A stretch of 64,000 bases of DNA from assembly GCF_030272615.1 (NCBI RefSeq), contig NC_081409.1, forward strand, positions 19,532,260 through 19,596,259, read 5' to 3'. A program made the translations under genes and the position numbers. The notes under the pieces were generated by a model, which saw nothing but the letters and a program-made list of their open reading frames with translations, did no database searches and was not told where the DNA came from. Below, piece after piece: positions 32,699-42,722 of the stretch. The stretch's first letter is position 1, and every line of letters starts with the position of its first letter. This DNA is from Cryptomeria japonica. Lineage: Eukaryota; Streptophyta; Pinopsida; Cupressales; Cupressaceae.

Positions 32699-34240
32699 CT
32701 CTTTTGTGTTGGACAAATACCCACTTCTCCTAGAACACATGGTAAACCTCAATGGTTACTTCAACAACCACTGATTAGGCTAGCATGTACTTTGACACCA
32801 TTCATCCTTGGAAAGAGTTGAGAGGAAGAGACCAGAGATGAGGACTTAGGAGAATGGATCTATAAAGATCCTATCACCACCGACATTCTGCAAGCTAAGG
32901 TTCCCACAGATCAGTATGGCAAAGGCCTTCTCATTATGCAAAGAATGGGTTATGATGGTCAGAGTGCTTTGAGACCATGCAAGAAAGGATGACATGAACC
33001 GCTGTAGTCGGAATTAAAGCCCAAAGATAACACAGGACTAGGCTTTCAAAAGGAGATCCTTCCTAAGCTTAGATTCAAAGGGAAACCTAGCAAACCACTA
33101 TATCAGCCTATTACAAAGAGGTCACCTTTGATTATAAAAGCAACATCAAACACCATAGCAACTACCCCATTAAGGCTAAAAATCCCAGCAAAACCATCCA
33201 CAACACCAGTCATCCCACCAATCAAAAAAACAACCCCATCAGCAACAACAATAACATCAATAGCACCATTAGTAGAAACAATTGTATCAGAACCCCCAGC
33301 AATATCGACAACACCAAAAATTCTAGCAGAAGTAGTAGATTCAACACTACCAATACTCCTCATATTGGATTCATTGATCCCCATAATCCTTCCTGCAGCA
33401 CCAATCATTTCATCTACAAAACCGATCACACCTACAGTGTTTAACTCAAAGGACATCCCAGTATGGTATAGTAATCAGATAATTGAAAGCGACTCAGAGA
33501 CTAACTCACATGAATGGGAATTTGATTCCATCTAGCTTAATACTTCAAATGAGGAAGACACATCACTACCTCCACCCCACAAAGACATCCTTGTTTATGA
33601 AGAAGCACAGATAAAGACCTCTTAGATTCCTAAACTGGAAACTTCTTCCACGGACCCTACATCACATCCTATTGTTGATTCTAATAGGGAGAGTACCATC
33701 AATGACCTACACCAGAATGTCTTAACCCTCACTGATACATCTAACGAACTTAACCTAATTGATGAGGTAATGCCCATTAGCCATCCTGAACTCATCGAAT
33801 GGAACCAACCTAATCCCCCATGTCTTGACCATTTCCAAAACGATGAGGCGATCATTGACTTTTTGGAACTACGGGAAAACATACCAAGCGGGGATCACAA
33901 AGTTGGATTAGCCATTGAAATTAATAGCGCAACATACTTTGGGGTGGATGCCAAACCTTTCAGCTACAAAAATATAACAATAAAACATGGATCTTCCAGT
34001 GAAATCCACACTGTGGCACTGTTTGATCCCACAAAAGTAAAAAGAAAGAGCGTATCCAATGGTGAAAACCTATCTGAGGCGCTTGAGGATGAAAGGTTTG
34101 ACATTCTCCCCTCTAGTACATAGTAGGAACGATCAACAATTCTCATCAAGGAAACCAAAGAATACAATGTGGGGACTCCTGAAACTCATCACCACATACA
34201 TCTGGCATCTCTTTTAACTCCAGAGGAATGGCCTAAGTTT
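32699..34240 (+). pseudogene. Protease-RT linker with in-frame hairpin
   Basis: Low-complexity coding remnant, including a Thr/Pro/Ile-rich open frame at 33128-33535 and an open frame at 33770-34121. The latter ends in N-G-E-N-L-S-E-A. The DNA for G-E-N-L-S-E-A (34061-34083) forms a two-tier hairpin: outer GGTG and CGCT (with wobbles), bulge AAAA, inner CCT and AGG. No enzymatic domain. Confidence 0.55.
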
Positions 34241-36248
34241 TTAGAATTCTTCTAGAAGTGCCAGATTAACTTTGCATGGTCCTATGCAGACATGCCTAGG
34301 CTTTATCCTGATTTAGTCATGCATCACCTCACCATCACAGAAGGAGCCAAACCTGTCAAGCAGAAGCTTCGCAAGATGCATCCCCAGATTGTGATACTAG
34401 TCAAAGCAGAACTTAAGAAACTCCTGGATGTCGGTTTCATTAGACCAATTGATTATGCAGATTGGATCTCCAATATTGTGCATGTCGGCAAACCAAATGG
34501 GGGCATTTGTATCTCTACTGACTTCAAAGATCTGAACAAAGCATGTCCTAAAGATGACTTCCCCCTACCAAACATCGACATAATAGTGGACCTAACAACA
34601 GGACATGCCATGCTTTCACTCATGGATGGCTTTTTAGGGTACAATCAGATAAAGATCACACCAGAGGATCAACATAAGACAACCTTCACATGTCCATGGG
34701 GAACATACTGCTGGAATGTAATGCCTTTTGGTCTAAATAATGTAGGAGCGACCTATCAACGAGCAATGACCACCATCTTCCATGACATGATGCATACTAT
34801 AATGAAAGATTATGTTGATGACTTACTAGCAAAATCACTCACAAGAGATGGTCATTTGGACATATTAGAGCAAATCTTTGACAGACTAGAACAATATCAT
34901 GTTCGACTCAACCCAAAGAAATGTGTCTTTGGAGTAACCTCTAGGAAGCTTCTAGGATACATTGTCTCAAGCAAAGGCATTGAGGTCAACCCAGCAAAGG
35001 TCAAAGCAATCATGGACATGCCACCACCAAAGAACATCAGTCAGCTAAGGACATTACAAGGGCACCTACAATCAATTTGGAGATTCATTGCAAAACTGGC
35101 AGATAAGTGTCACCCCATTACACACCTATTACATAAGAACATCCGCTTTCAATGGGATACCAGATGCCAGCAAGCATTCCAGATGCTTAAAGACTACCTC
35201 ATGAATACACCATTGTTGATCTCACCAGATCCGAGTAAGCCTCTACTACTCTATATCTGAACAACAAATACAACATTAGGTGTACTACTGGCACAACACA
35301 ATACAGAAGGGAAAGAGTGTGTTGTTTACTACATCTCTTGCACACTGGTTGGCTATGAACTCAATTACATCCCTATTGAGCGAGCTTGCCTAGCAGTAAT
35401 CTTGGCAGACACTAAACTAAGGCACTATTTGTTGACACATAAAGTACAACTAATTGCAAAGATTGATCTGCTCAAATACTTACTTAGCAAAGCAGCATTG
35501 ACAGGCCGCTCGGCCAAATGGGTGATGATTCTAAGTGAATTTGACATCGAGTATGTGGACTATAAGGATATTAAGGGTCAAGTTATTGCAGATCAGTTGG
35601 TCGATGCACCACTCATAGGTGATCATCCTCTCATTTCCAATTTTCTAGATGAAGAGATATTCATGATCACAGCAGCACAACCATGGAAACTATACTTTGA
35701 TAATTCATACACTAGGCATGGCTCGGGGGCAGGCATTTTTTTTATCACACCTCAAGGTGACAGCATCCTGAAGTCTTACAGGCTCACATTTCCATGCACA
35801 AACAACATAGCTAAATATGAGGCCTTGATCACAGGACTCAGGCTAGCCATACAATGGAAGTTACAAGAACTACAAGTATATGGCAACTCCCAACTGGTCA
35901 CTCGATAAGCAACAGATGAATATCAGACCAAGGATGATAAACTCATGCCATACAAACAAATGGTGGACAAATTAAAGGTATCTTTTACTACTACTACCTT
36001 TGAACAAATACCCAGGGACCAAAATTGAGCTGTTGATGTTATAGCTACCATTGCATCTCTCCTAGATCTTCCACAGAATTCAACATGCTAAGAGTTCTTG
36101 GTCGGACAGCTTTGGATTCCCACTTATGATATCCCCGAATCTGAGATGATATGTCACCTTATCGGTTCTGAATCCCCATGTTACAGTGAGTTCTACACCT
36201 ACCTCTGTGATCACATACTTCCTCCTGTGGTCGTATAACACAATGCAA
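34241..36248 (+). pseudogene. pol: Tat reverse transcriptase and dual RNase H
   Basis: RT (34290-35260): K-Q-K-L-R-K-M-H-P, V-G-F-I-R-P-I-D-Y-A-D-W-I-S, D-F-P-L-P-N-I-D, D-G-F-L-G-Y-N-Q-I, M-P-F-G-L, and the catalytic Y-V-D-D-L-L-A at about 34810-34830. First RNase H (35230-35560): T-L-G-V-L-L-A-Q, Y-E-L-N-Y, L-R-H-Y-L-L-T-H. Second, archaeal-type RNase H (35680-35910 on): W-K-L-Y-F-D-N-S, G-S-G-A-G-I, T-N-N-I-A-K-Y-E-A-L and Y-G-N-S-Q-L-V. The usual Asp of the last block and the Glu before Y-E-A are altered. Two RNase H domains mark the Tat lineage. Stops at 35258, 35906 and later. It ends at 36248, where integrase should begin. Confidence 0.9.
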
Positions 36249-37608
36249 AGACAAACGTTAGTGTTAATCAACCAAAAACTAGTCTAAGCAGGCATACCAA
36301 AAGAGACACTAAAAATATGATAAAATATTTAGCTATGGCAGCAAATAGAACAAGGAATCTCCAAATGCCTTCTAACATGCTTTTAGCTCCTTCTCCCTTA
36401 TTCCTCTCCTCTCCAAGTTCCAAATTAGTGTAGCTCTCAGTAGCTTTTTGCACTATGGATGCCTTATGAAGGTTCAAGATTGAAATGCTTTAACTATGTT
36501 ATGAAAGTGTAAAACAAACTAGTTATGATATGTTATGAAATGAACTAAGATTTATTTTAATCCAAAATGACAATATATTAGTGATTTATGCTAAATGCTC
36601 TTCTCTAAAATTGGCTATAAGTTAAATGCATACAAGTTTTCAAGATCTAGAATATGAAGAAATGAGCTCTATTTATAAGGAAAATGGAGCAATTGATGGT
36701 TGAGATTGAGTAATCTCAACAAGGGTCAGGATTGAATGATATTCAATCCATGTGAAGGCTTTCAACCCAATCCCAAGATGACAAGTGTCAATATGAGATA
36801 GGTTGAGAGGAGAGGGAATAAGCATTAAATGTTTGACATGACCTGAGAGTTAACTTAGGAGTTAAGGTCAAGGTTGGGTTGAGTGAATAAATTCTTTATT
36901 CAAAGAATAAAGCTGTTATCCAATGGATAAACTCTTGTGCAAAGTTTAAAGGGATAACCATGGTCAAAGAAATAAATGTTTGAGGAGACACATGAGTCAC
37001 ATGAGGGTTGAGTTAGGGGTTAACCATAAATGGTCATGTAAGAGCCATAAGTGGTTTGGAAGACCTTAGAGGTTAATTTGTTGAACACACAAAGCATTTA
37101 ATGCTTTTCAAAGACTTTGAAGTCTTTGAGAAGTGACTCCAAGTTTCTTAGGAATGTGACAGTAATTAGGGGATGGATTAGGTTAATTAGGAAGGGTTTA
37201 GAAGAATCTAGAAGGGGGTTAGGATTGCAAGTGGGTTTGGTGGGTGAGGGAAAATAGGATTTTAATTAAAATAAAATTAATTTATTTCAATTTGTGGTTG
37301 CAACTTCCATTTGTAGGAAAATGCAAGTGGGGGAGGGATTTAATGATTTAAATAAATATTTTATTTTATTTATTTAAAAGAGTAAAGGGGATTAAATTGA
37401 ATAAATAGAATTTATTCATTTAATTGATTGTGAATTTGGTTTAATGAATTAATTAAAATAAATTCAATAATTTATTTAATTAATAGGAGAATGTTTTTGA
37501 AGATGAAATTAATTAAATGTTAATTTAATTAACTGATGGCTAGTGGGTTTTAATCAAATAAATAGAAAATATTCATTTAATTAAAATGGACAGATTTATG
37601 TGACTACA
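36249..37608 (-). repeat. Tat LTR in minus orientation, lacks last ~55 bp
   Basis: It ends TGACTACA at 37608 and is not followed by a polypurine tract, as expected for a 5' LTR in minus orientation. From about 36640 to 37608 it is nearly identical to the LTR at 18305-19702. From 36249 to 36640 it is clearly diverged, though still alignable at the edges. It therefore looks chimeric. TATA-like TATAAATA lies on the minus strand at 36677-36670. Confidence 0.8.
36268..36477 (-). CDS. LTR micro-ORF with hydrophobic C-terminus (copy 3, diverged)
   Basis: 69 codons opening at TTG. The N-terminal half resembles the other copies (S-I-V-Q-K, L-E-L-G-E-E-R-N-K-G-E). After I-W-R the DNA differs almost throughout, yet there are again exactly 15 codons, all open and mostly hydrophobic, before L-V-S-L-L. 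An in-frame ATG would give about 36 residues. Same length and character with different DNA is compatible with selection on a membrane peptide, but also with chance in T-rich DNA. Confidence 0.4.
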   Translation of the reverse strand: MNLHKASIVQKATESYTNLELGEERNKGEGAKSMLEGIWRFLVLFAAIAKYFIIFLVSLLVCLLRLVFG

Positions 37609-37613
37609 AGTAC

Positions 37614-38255
37614 AATGACTTTTTGGATCAAACCTATGTCTGGATTGTCATAACCTATTTGCCATAATAAAGCTCAATGATGATAATGCACAAGAAGCTC
37701 TTTCACTTTCATATCTTCTACCTTCCATCCCCCTTTCTTGATTGACCTCCATCATCCTTCCCGAGTCTGTGTAGCCCGCTATCACATGACTGAGTATAAT
37801 GACACACCAAAAATGTTTGCATTTCATGTAGTTGCGCCTGCATCACCATATATTAGCATTTCATACATATAGATATTACAATTGCACCATATCTTGCACA
37901 CGACACATGTTAGCACATTTTACATTTTTCATCATGTAAATAGTTATTTGCATTTCATGCATTCTTATTTGTATTTGCATAAACTTATAAAAACATAAAA
38001 GAACAAAATAAAGAAATATTGCATTTCATCAATATACATATTCGCATTCATATCATAAACATCACATAGGTACACATGCATATAGCTGCTGCAAGGATGA
38101 ATCATCTCATATATATATCAAAATCATAAGTGTCATGATATAATGATGTCAAAATACATATGGCTATAAAATCACCCAAAGGTGTCTACATCATCATACA
38201 AAAATGGTACAAAAACTGATACATAGGGAGCCCTCTAAGGCTATGATGAACTCCC
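37614..38255 (+). other. Outer Tat spacer after the insertion
   Basis: Continues the spacer cut at 18304. CAT-rich low-complexity sequence like 58880-59110 of the intact element. No gene seen. Confidence 0.5.
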
Positions 38256-40117
38256 TCACTCGGAGCCGACTGGCCTTGATGGAGTCTGAGCCCTGGAAGG
38301 ACCCACCCTAGGATCATCTCTCATGCCCCCTCTATCTGGTGGTGGTGGAGGACCCATGACCCCACCGCTAGATGCCTGTTTCCTGTCTCTCCCTCTAGTG
38401 GTCGTCGTCGTTCGCAATGATCTCCGGAAGCTCCTAGCCCGCTGATCTGGTGGAACCACTCCATAGTACATGTCTCTCCAGTAGGCTATCTCCTCCCCTG
38501 CCTACAAAACATAGGCATATCTAGCCTCTGTGTCCTCAGTGTTGTCTCAGCCTTTGTATAGCGTTGAATAGTCTGATCCCTCTCCCACTCAGTGTCCCTC
38601 AGCTGTCTCCTCAGTCTAGTTTTCTCCCTCTCCAGATCTTGGATCTCATCTGCCTATCCCTAGCAAATCTCCCTCAAGGATAGTAGCTCATCCTCCTCCT
38701 CTCCCCCCTCACCCTGTCCCTATGGCTACTCTTGTCCTCATCCCAGTCCTTGTACATGTCTAGGAACCTATGCTACTAGCACCTATAAAGGCAATCCACC
38801 TTTGCCCCTCACTATGTGAGCCTACTAAAACTGTCTCTCCTCTTCACCCTCTCTCCTCAGAGCCACTCTCCTCTCTACCACTGCACCCCACCTCCGTCAT
38901 CGACCTCTACCTCCACCATCTCCACTATCATCTCCATCACCTCCATCGTCTCCATCTATTGACTCCCCTGGATCCGTCAGTCGTGGAAATGGATGCTCTC
39001 CCCAATATGTAGTGTATTCTGCATCCATTCTTGCATCCTCTATATCTGCCCATATATCCCAAGGTAGGGGAACCATCTCTACCATCTGTGTCACAACCTG
39101 ATCATAAGAAAGCAATGGCCCCAAATGCACCTGATCCCTCACTGTCTGTGCATACATCTTTGACCCCCGTGGCATCTATTGTATCTTATCAAACTACCTG
39201 CCCACCCTATCTACCAATTGCCTCTCAATAACATATGGTGTCCGAACAATCAGATACGTGCTCCAGAATACATGTAGAATCTCCACTACATCATCCTCCC
39301 ACTCCTCACAGTCTAAGTAAGGCCTCCATATCACACTATCTATCTCATCGATAACCCTGTGCCACTACTCCAGTCTCCCAATCTATGGCTGTGACGTATT
39401 TATATCATACAAGTGTACATAGCTACACCCATGTCCCCTACCTCTAAAGTGTATCGGACATGTAACTAGCAGATGCTCATATCCCCATACCTGCAAGAGT
39501 GTCACTCCACATCCCAATCCTTCTGATCCATGATACACAAACTGATGCAGCTAATAATACAAGTATGCCAGTAGACATGGCCCCCATGCAAACCTAGTGT
39601 GCTCAGTCACCAATGTCTCCAGAGTCCTCCCCCATCCCACAGCCAACCCTCATGTCGCTCTATCCGGATAGAGGAACCCACTGATAACTCCTGCTAGAAC
39701 TGCCAGTAGTGCCAATCTTGTCTGTGTCATGGTCTCCCAAGCCACATGTCTAGCCCTCATCTCTAGCCCTGGATCTTGAAACAGTCATCTTAGTGCATCC
39801 CTGTCTCCATCTCGATCATAAGGAAACAACTCCCCATTGATTGATATCTTTAGTATCCTATACAAATCCTCCAAGGTGACTATCATCTCACCCATCAGCA
39901 AATGAAACATGCATGTCTCTGAGTTCCATCTCTCAGCTAAAGCAGTCAACAATCCCATGTTTTCCCAAAACTCATGCACATACAGAATATATCGCAAGCC
40001 CATAGCCTGAACTGCTTCTCTATCCTCGAGTGTCAGCTCTGGTCATAAACTCTGAGTTGAAGGGAATCTCTCCTGTGACTCCAGCATAGGTAGGTCCTCC
40101 TGCAGTCAAGCAAATCA

Positions 40118-40460
40118 ACTGTGTCAATCCTAGTGGTACTCCCTGTTCATCACAAAGTGCTACTTCTTATCCTAGTGGTACTCCTTGTTCATCATAAAGT
40201 GTTGTTTCTTATCCTAGTGGTACTCCTTGTTCATCACAAAGTGTTGCTTTCTATCCTAGTGGTACTCCCTGCTCATCACAAAGTACTACTTTTTGTCCTA
40301 GTGCTTATATCTATCAGATGGCACTCTATCCTAGTGGTGCTCTTTGTTCATCACAAAGTGTTGCTTCCTATCCTAGTGGTACTCCCTGTTCATCACAAAG
40401 TGTTGCTTTCTATCCTAGTAGCATTCCTTATTCATCACAAAGTGTTGCTTTGATCCTATC
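40118..40460. repeat. 42-bp tandem repeat, about seven units
   Basis: Units start CCTAGTGGTACTCC and contain TGTTCATCACAAAGTG. One unit is disturbed near 40300. The array lies inside the proposed antisense intron. Long open frames across it (periodic L-V-V-L-L-V-H-H) only reflect a period divisible by three. Confidence 0.85.
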
Positions 40461-40504
40461 TTTAGGGCACCTGCTTGAGTGTGTCCTCTTGAGTAGCTTA
40501 TCCA

Positions 40505-40817
40505 ATTGACAACGTATGTTCTATCACAGAATTGTCAATCTCAGCCTGATCCAATTGGCAACGTATGTTCTATCACAGAATTGCCAATTTCTTTCATACT
40601 CCTTGTTCATCACAAAGTGCCTCGATCTATCCTATCCTAGTGCTCTGCTTGAGGGTATCCTCTTGAGTAGTTTCCTGGTTGGCAACATATGTTCTATCAC
40701 ATAATTGTCAATCCTAGCCCTATCTGCTATCCTAATCTTCCCTAGGGGACCTGTTTGAGTGTATCCTCATAGAAGCTTATCCAATCGACAACGTATGTTT
40801 ATCATAGAATTGTCGAT
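40505..40817. repeat. Four dispersed hairpin repeats with matched arms
   Basis: Each unit has an 8-base arm, a loop of about 19 bases containing ATGTTCTATCA or a close variant, and a matching arm. Arms: ATTGACAA/TTGTCAAT (40505-40512, 40532-40539); ATTGGCAA/TTGCCAAT (40554-40561, 40581-40588); GTTGGCAA/TTGTCAAT (40678-40685, 40705-40712, two wobbles); ATCGACAA/TTGTCGAT (40784-40791, 40810-40817). Changes in one arm are matched in the other. Confidence 0.75.
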
Positions 40818-40859
40818 TTGACCTTGAAGACATAAATGCACATTCATGACACAAACACA

Positions 40860-41060
40860 CTTGCATACTGCACATACGCACCTGCTCTGCACAGACACAC
40901 CTGTCTTTCATAAACACACCTAAAATACACAAATGCGCTCACATCTAACACAGATGCTATTACAATCATAGATGCGCCTGGCACCAACACAGACGTGCCT
41001 AGCCTACCCAGACTCACCTGGCACCAACGCAGGTGTGCCTTAGCATTTTTACCCTGCTTG
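40860..41060. repeat. TGCGCCTGG-type repeat cluster in antisense intron
   Basis: Degenerate words such as ACGCACCTG, AATGCGCTC, ATGCGCCTGG and GACGTGCCTAG recur within about 200 bases near the exon 1 side of the intron. They take the place of the AGCGCTATTG and TGCGCCTGTGT clusters of the other two Tat copies. Confidence 0.55.
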
Positions 41061-41320
41061 ACATTTTTCTAAGACATACCTAAAACACATTTATTACCCT
41101 ACTTGACCTGCATTTATGACAGCAATTAATGCAACAAAGTACAAGGAGGTTTTGTGGTACTTACCGGCTCTCCTGCATCTGCTAGCCTCTGAAATCGGAG
41201 AACGTGATCAAATTTGTGCACCAATGCCATCGTTGTTGACTGTTGACTGCTCTTTGCTCTCTCTACACTCTGATCTCTTAGGTGTGTGGATGACAATGAG
41301 GATGTTTTCCCTCGCAGTCT

Positions 41321-41330
41321 ATCTTATAGA
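41321..41330 (-). promoter_or_regulatory. TATA box of antisense gene (outer Tat)
   Basis: Minus strand TCTATAAGAT, about 91-100 bases before the exon 1 ATG at 41230. Confidence 0.5.
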
Positions 41331-41626
41331 CTACCCTAGCCCTAGTCCCCCGAGTCAGTCTTCTTTATCCCATGACTCTGTCACTCTATCGTATCTAGTC
41401 TGTCCATTCTACCATTTCTTTCTTATCGAGAGATTGTCTGTGATCTTTTCAAACATTTTCATCCAATCTCTCGAGGGGGCCATTTCTTTTTTATCGAGAG
41501 ATTGTCTGTGATCTTTTCAAATATTTTCATCCAATATCTTGAGGGGACATATCATTCCCATCTTGGGGCAGCTTTGTATCAGTTCATCTTATTTTCTTTG
41601 AAACAACGGGACAAGCTGCATTGTCT

Positions 41627-41641
41627 CAAAGAGGGGCAAAA
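41627..41641 (+). other. Polypurine tract of outer Tat element
   Basis: CAAAGAGGGGCAAAA directly before the LTR start TGTAGACAAC. Confidence 0.82.
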
Positions 41642-42703
41642 TGTAGACAACTAAAATTGTCATGTCTAATTAAATAAATATTTTATTTATTTAATTACTT
41701 TAGCCCAATTCTTCTATTAATTGAATAAATCTTTATTTATTTAATTAATTCATTTATCCTCTTCTAGCCATATTTCTCATTTAAAGAGATACATTTATTT
41801 ATTTAAATTATCTTTTCTTAAATTAAATGAATATTTTATTTATTTAATTGATCCTATTTCCTCTATTAATTAAATGAATCTTTATTTATTTAATTAATTC
41901 ATTAGCCTTTTCTACCAATGACACATGTCATTCATCTCTTAATTCCTACACTACCTACCCTCTCATTATTTTCTTATTTCTTTTACCTACCCTCTAATCA
42001 TAGCCCGCCATTTATCTTTTGCACCTCTTAATCGTATCCCTCCATTTCTTATAGTGTCTTCTATATAAGGAGATACTTCCTTCATTATCAAGCCCCAACT
42101 ACGCTTTTGAACTTTCAAATACGATCAAGTCTACTTGCAACCACACTTCCATTCTTTGTTGAGCTCTTGTGCACACATAAAATCTGAGAGCAAATATATC
42201 AAGCAAGATCAATGGAGATAGGAAGAATGGAGATTCAAACCCTATTGGACATTTGATGGTATAATCTTTGTGATTTCATTTGATTTGCATTATCTTGGGT
42301 AATCTTCATATGTTATGGTGGATCTTTGTTGTTGTTAGGCTAGGCTTTTGTGGTTGAATTCATTTAGTCTTTCAATATTGTTATTCCATTTTTACCATAA
42401 ACAGTTTGTTTATTTTAATATCATTTATTTAGTTGTACGATAATATTTGTGTCTTTCATATGGTCTATGTGCTCTATCTGTATAAGATGTTAGCGTGCTG
42501 AACTGGTGTCCTAGTTCTGTGCGCTCATCCATAAGACAAAGGCTTGACAAAATTGTTCAGAAGCATTGCCTATAGCTTGTTAGTCTATTTTTGTACTCTT
42601 CATCCCTTGGCTCACCCTTAGCATCATTTTAAGTGAGTAGAGCAAAATTAGGTTTTTTCCTTAAGGTTCATTACTTTAAGGGTAACAAATCCCATCCTCT
42701 ACA
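41642..42703 (+). repeat. LTR of outer Tat element
   Basis: Starts TGTAGACAAC after the polypurine tract and ends CCTCTACA. A TATA-like CTATATAAGG lies at 42061-42070. It is about 1.06 kb. U3 is rich in ATTTATTTAATT words, as in the other Tat LTRs. It is a 3' LTR by its left flank, yet its right flank (42704) is a primer site, as for a 5' LTR. Confidence 0.82.
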
Positions 42704-42722
42704 TTTTGGTGAACCCGACATG
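42704..42722 (+). other. Primer-site-like sequence after LTR
   Basis: TTTTGGTGAACCCGACATG is the same primer site as at 27396. Its presence after a 3' LTR suggests that the LTR was shared between two element copies. Confidence 0.6.

Larger units (their letters stand above)
18305..37608 (-). mobile_element. Minus-strand Tat element with internal inversion
   Basis: The outer ends are LTRs in minus orientation (18305-19702 and 36249-37608) flanked by GTAC. From the left it contains, in minus orientation, polypurine tract, antisense gene (so plus), spacer, post-pol hairpins and integrase (to 26741). It then contains, in plus orientation, an LTR 3' part, primer site, leader, gag, protease, RT and two RNase H domains (to about 36248). 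The pol break points nearly coincide: both fall within about 20 bases around the position equivalent to 56117-56135 of the intact element. Turning 26742-36248 round restores a normal element, apart from about 590 bp of LTR present at both junctions. Confidence 0.7.
38256..41230 (-). pseudogene. Antisense plant-mobile-domain gene, two exons (copy in outer Tat element)
   Basis: Proposed exon 1 is 41230-41165 (22 codons from ATG in context ACGATGGCA) ending F-Q-R-L-A-D-A-G-E-P, donor GGTAAGT. The intron is 41164-40100, acceptor CTGCAG then GAGGACCTA. Exon 2 has E-D-L-P-M-L, then L-T-A-L-A-E-R-W-N-S-E-T-C-M-F-H-L and G-E-M-I-V-T-L-E-D-L, the signature of the mobile domain. A Gly/Asp-rich linker (about 38900-38970) follows, and the tail has V-V-P-P-D-Q-R-A-R-S-F-R and G-G-V-M-G-P-P-P, matching the tails at 22640 and 59290-59420. 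The stop is at 38258-38256. Internal stops and shifts show it is dead now. Orientation is opposite to gag and pol. Confidence 0.72.
1..42703 (+). mobile_element. Outer Tat-lineage Ty3/gypsy element, 5' end outside window, three nested insertions
   Basis: Plus-strand pieces in consistent order and orientation rebuild one element: leader (1-489), gag (3796-4422 and 14735 on), protease (15500-16150), a fused linker and integrase C-terminus (16344-17321), post-pol hairpins (17421-17565), spacer (17570-18304 and 37614-38255), antisense gene (41230 to 38256, minus), polypurine tract (41627-41641) and LTR (41642-42703). The interruptions are a copia fragment (490 to about 3795), a gypsy element (4423-14729) and a Tat element (18305-37608). 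The gag frame resumes directly across the second interruption. RT, RNase H and the integrase core are missing between about 16200 and 17000. Tat membership rests on the knuckle type, the protease neighbourhood and the antisense gene. The 5' LTR lies outside the window, so length and age cannot be given. Confidence 0.8.

Noticed and set aside
40121-40453. 110-codon frame with repeated L-V-V-L-L-V-H-H-K-V-L-L
   Set aside because: Product of the 42-bp tandem repeat, on the strand opposite to the antisense gene and inside its intron.
40118-40817. CRISPR-like look of repeats with spacers
   Set aside because: Units are degenerate and directly abutting or irregularly spaced, the context is a plant retroelement, and no cas genes are present.
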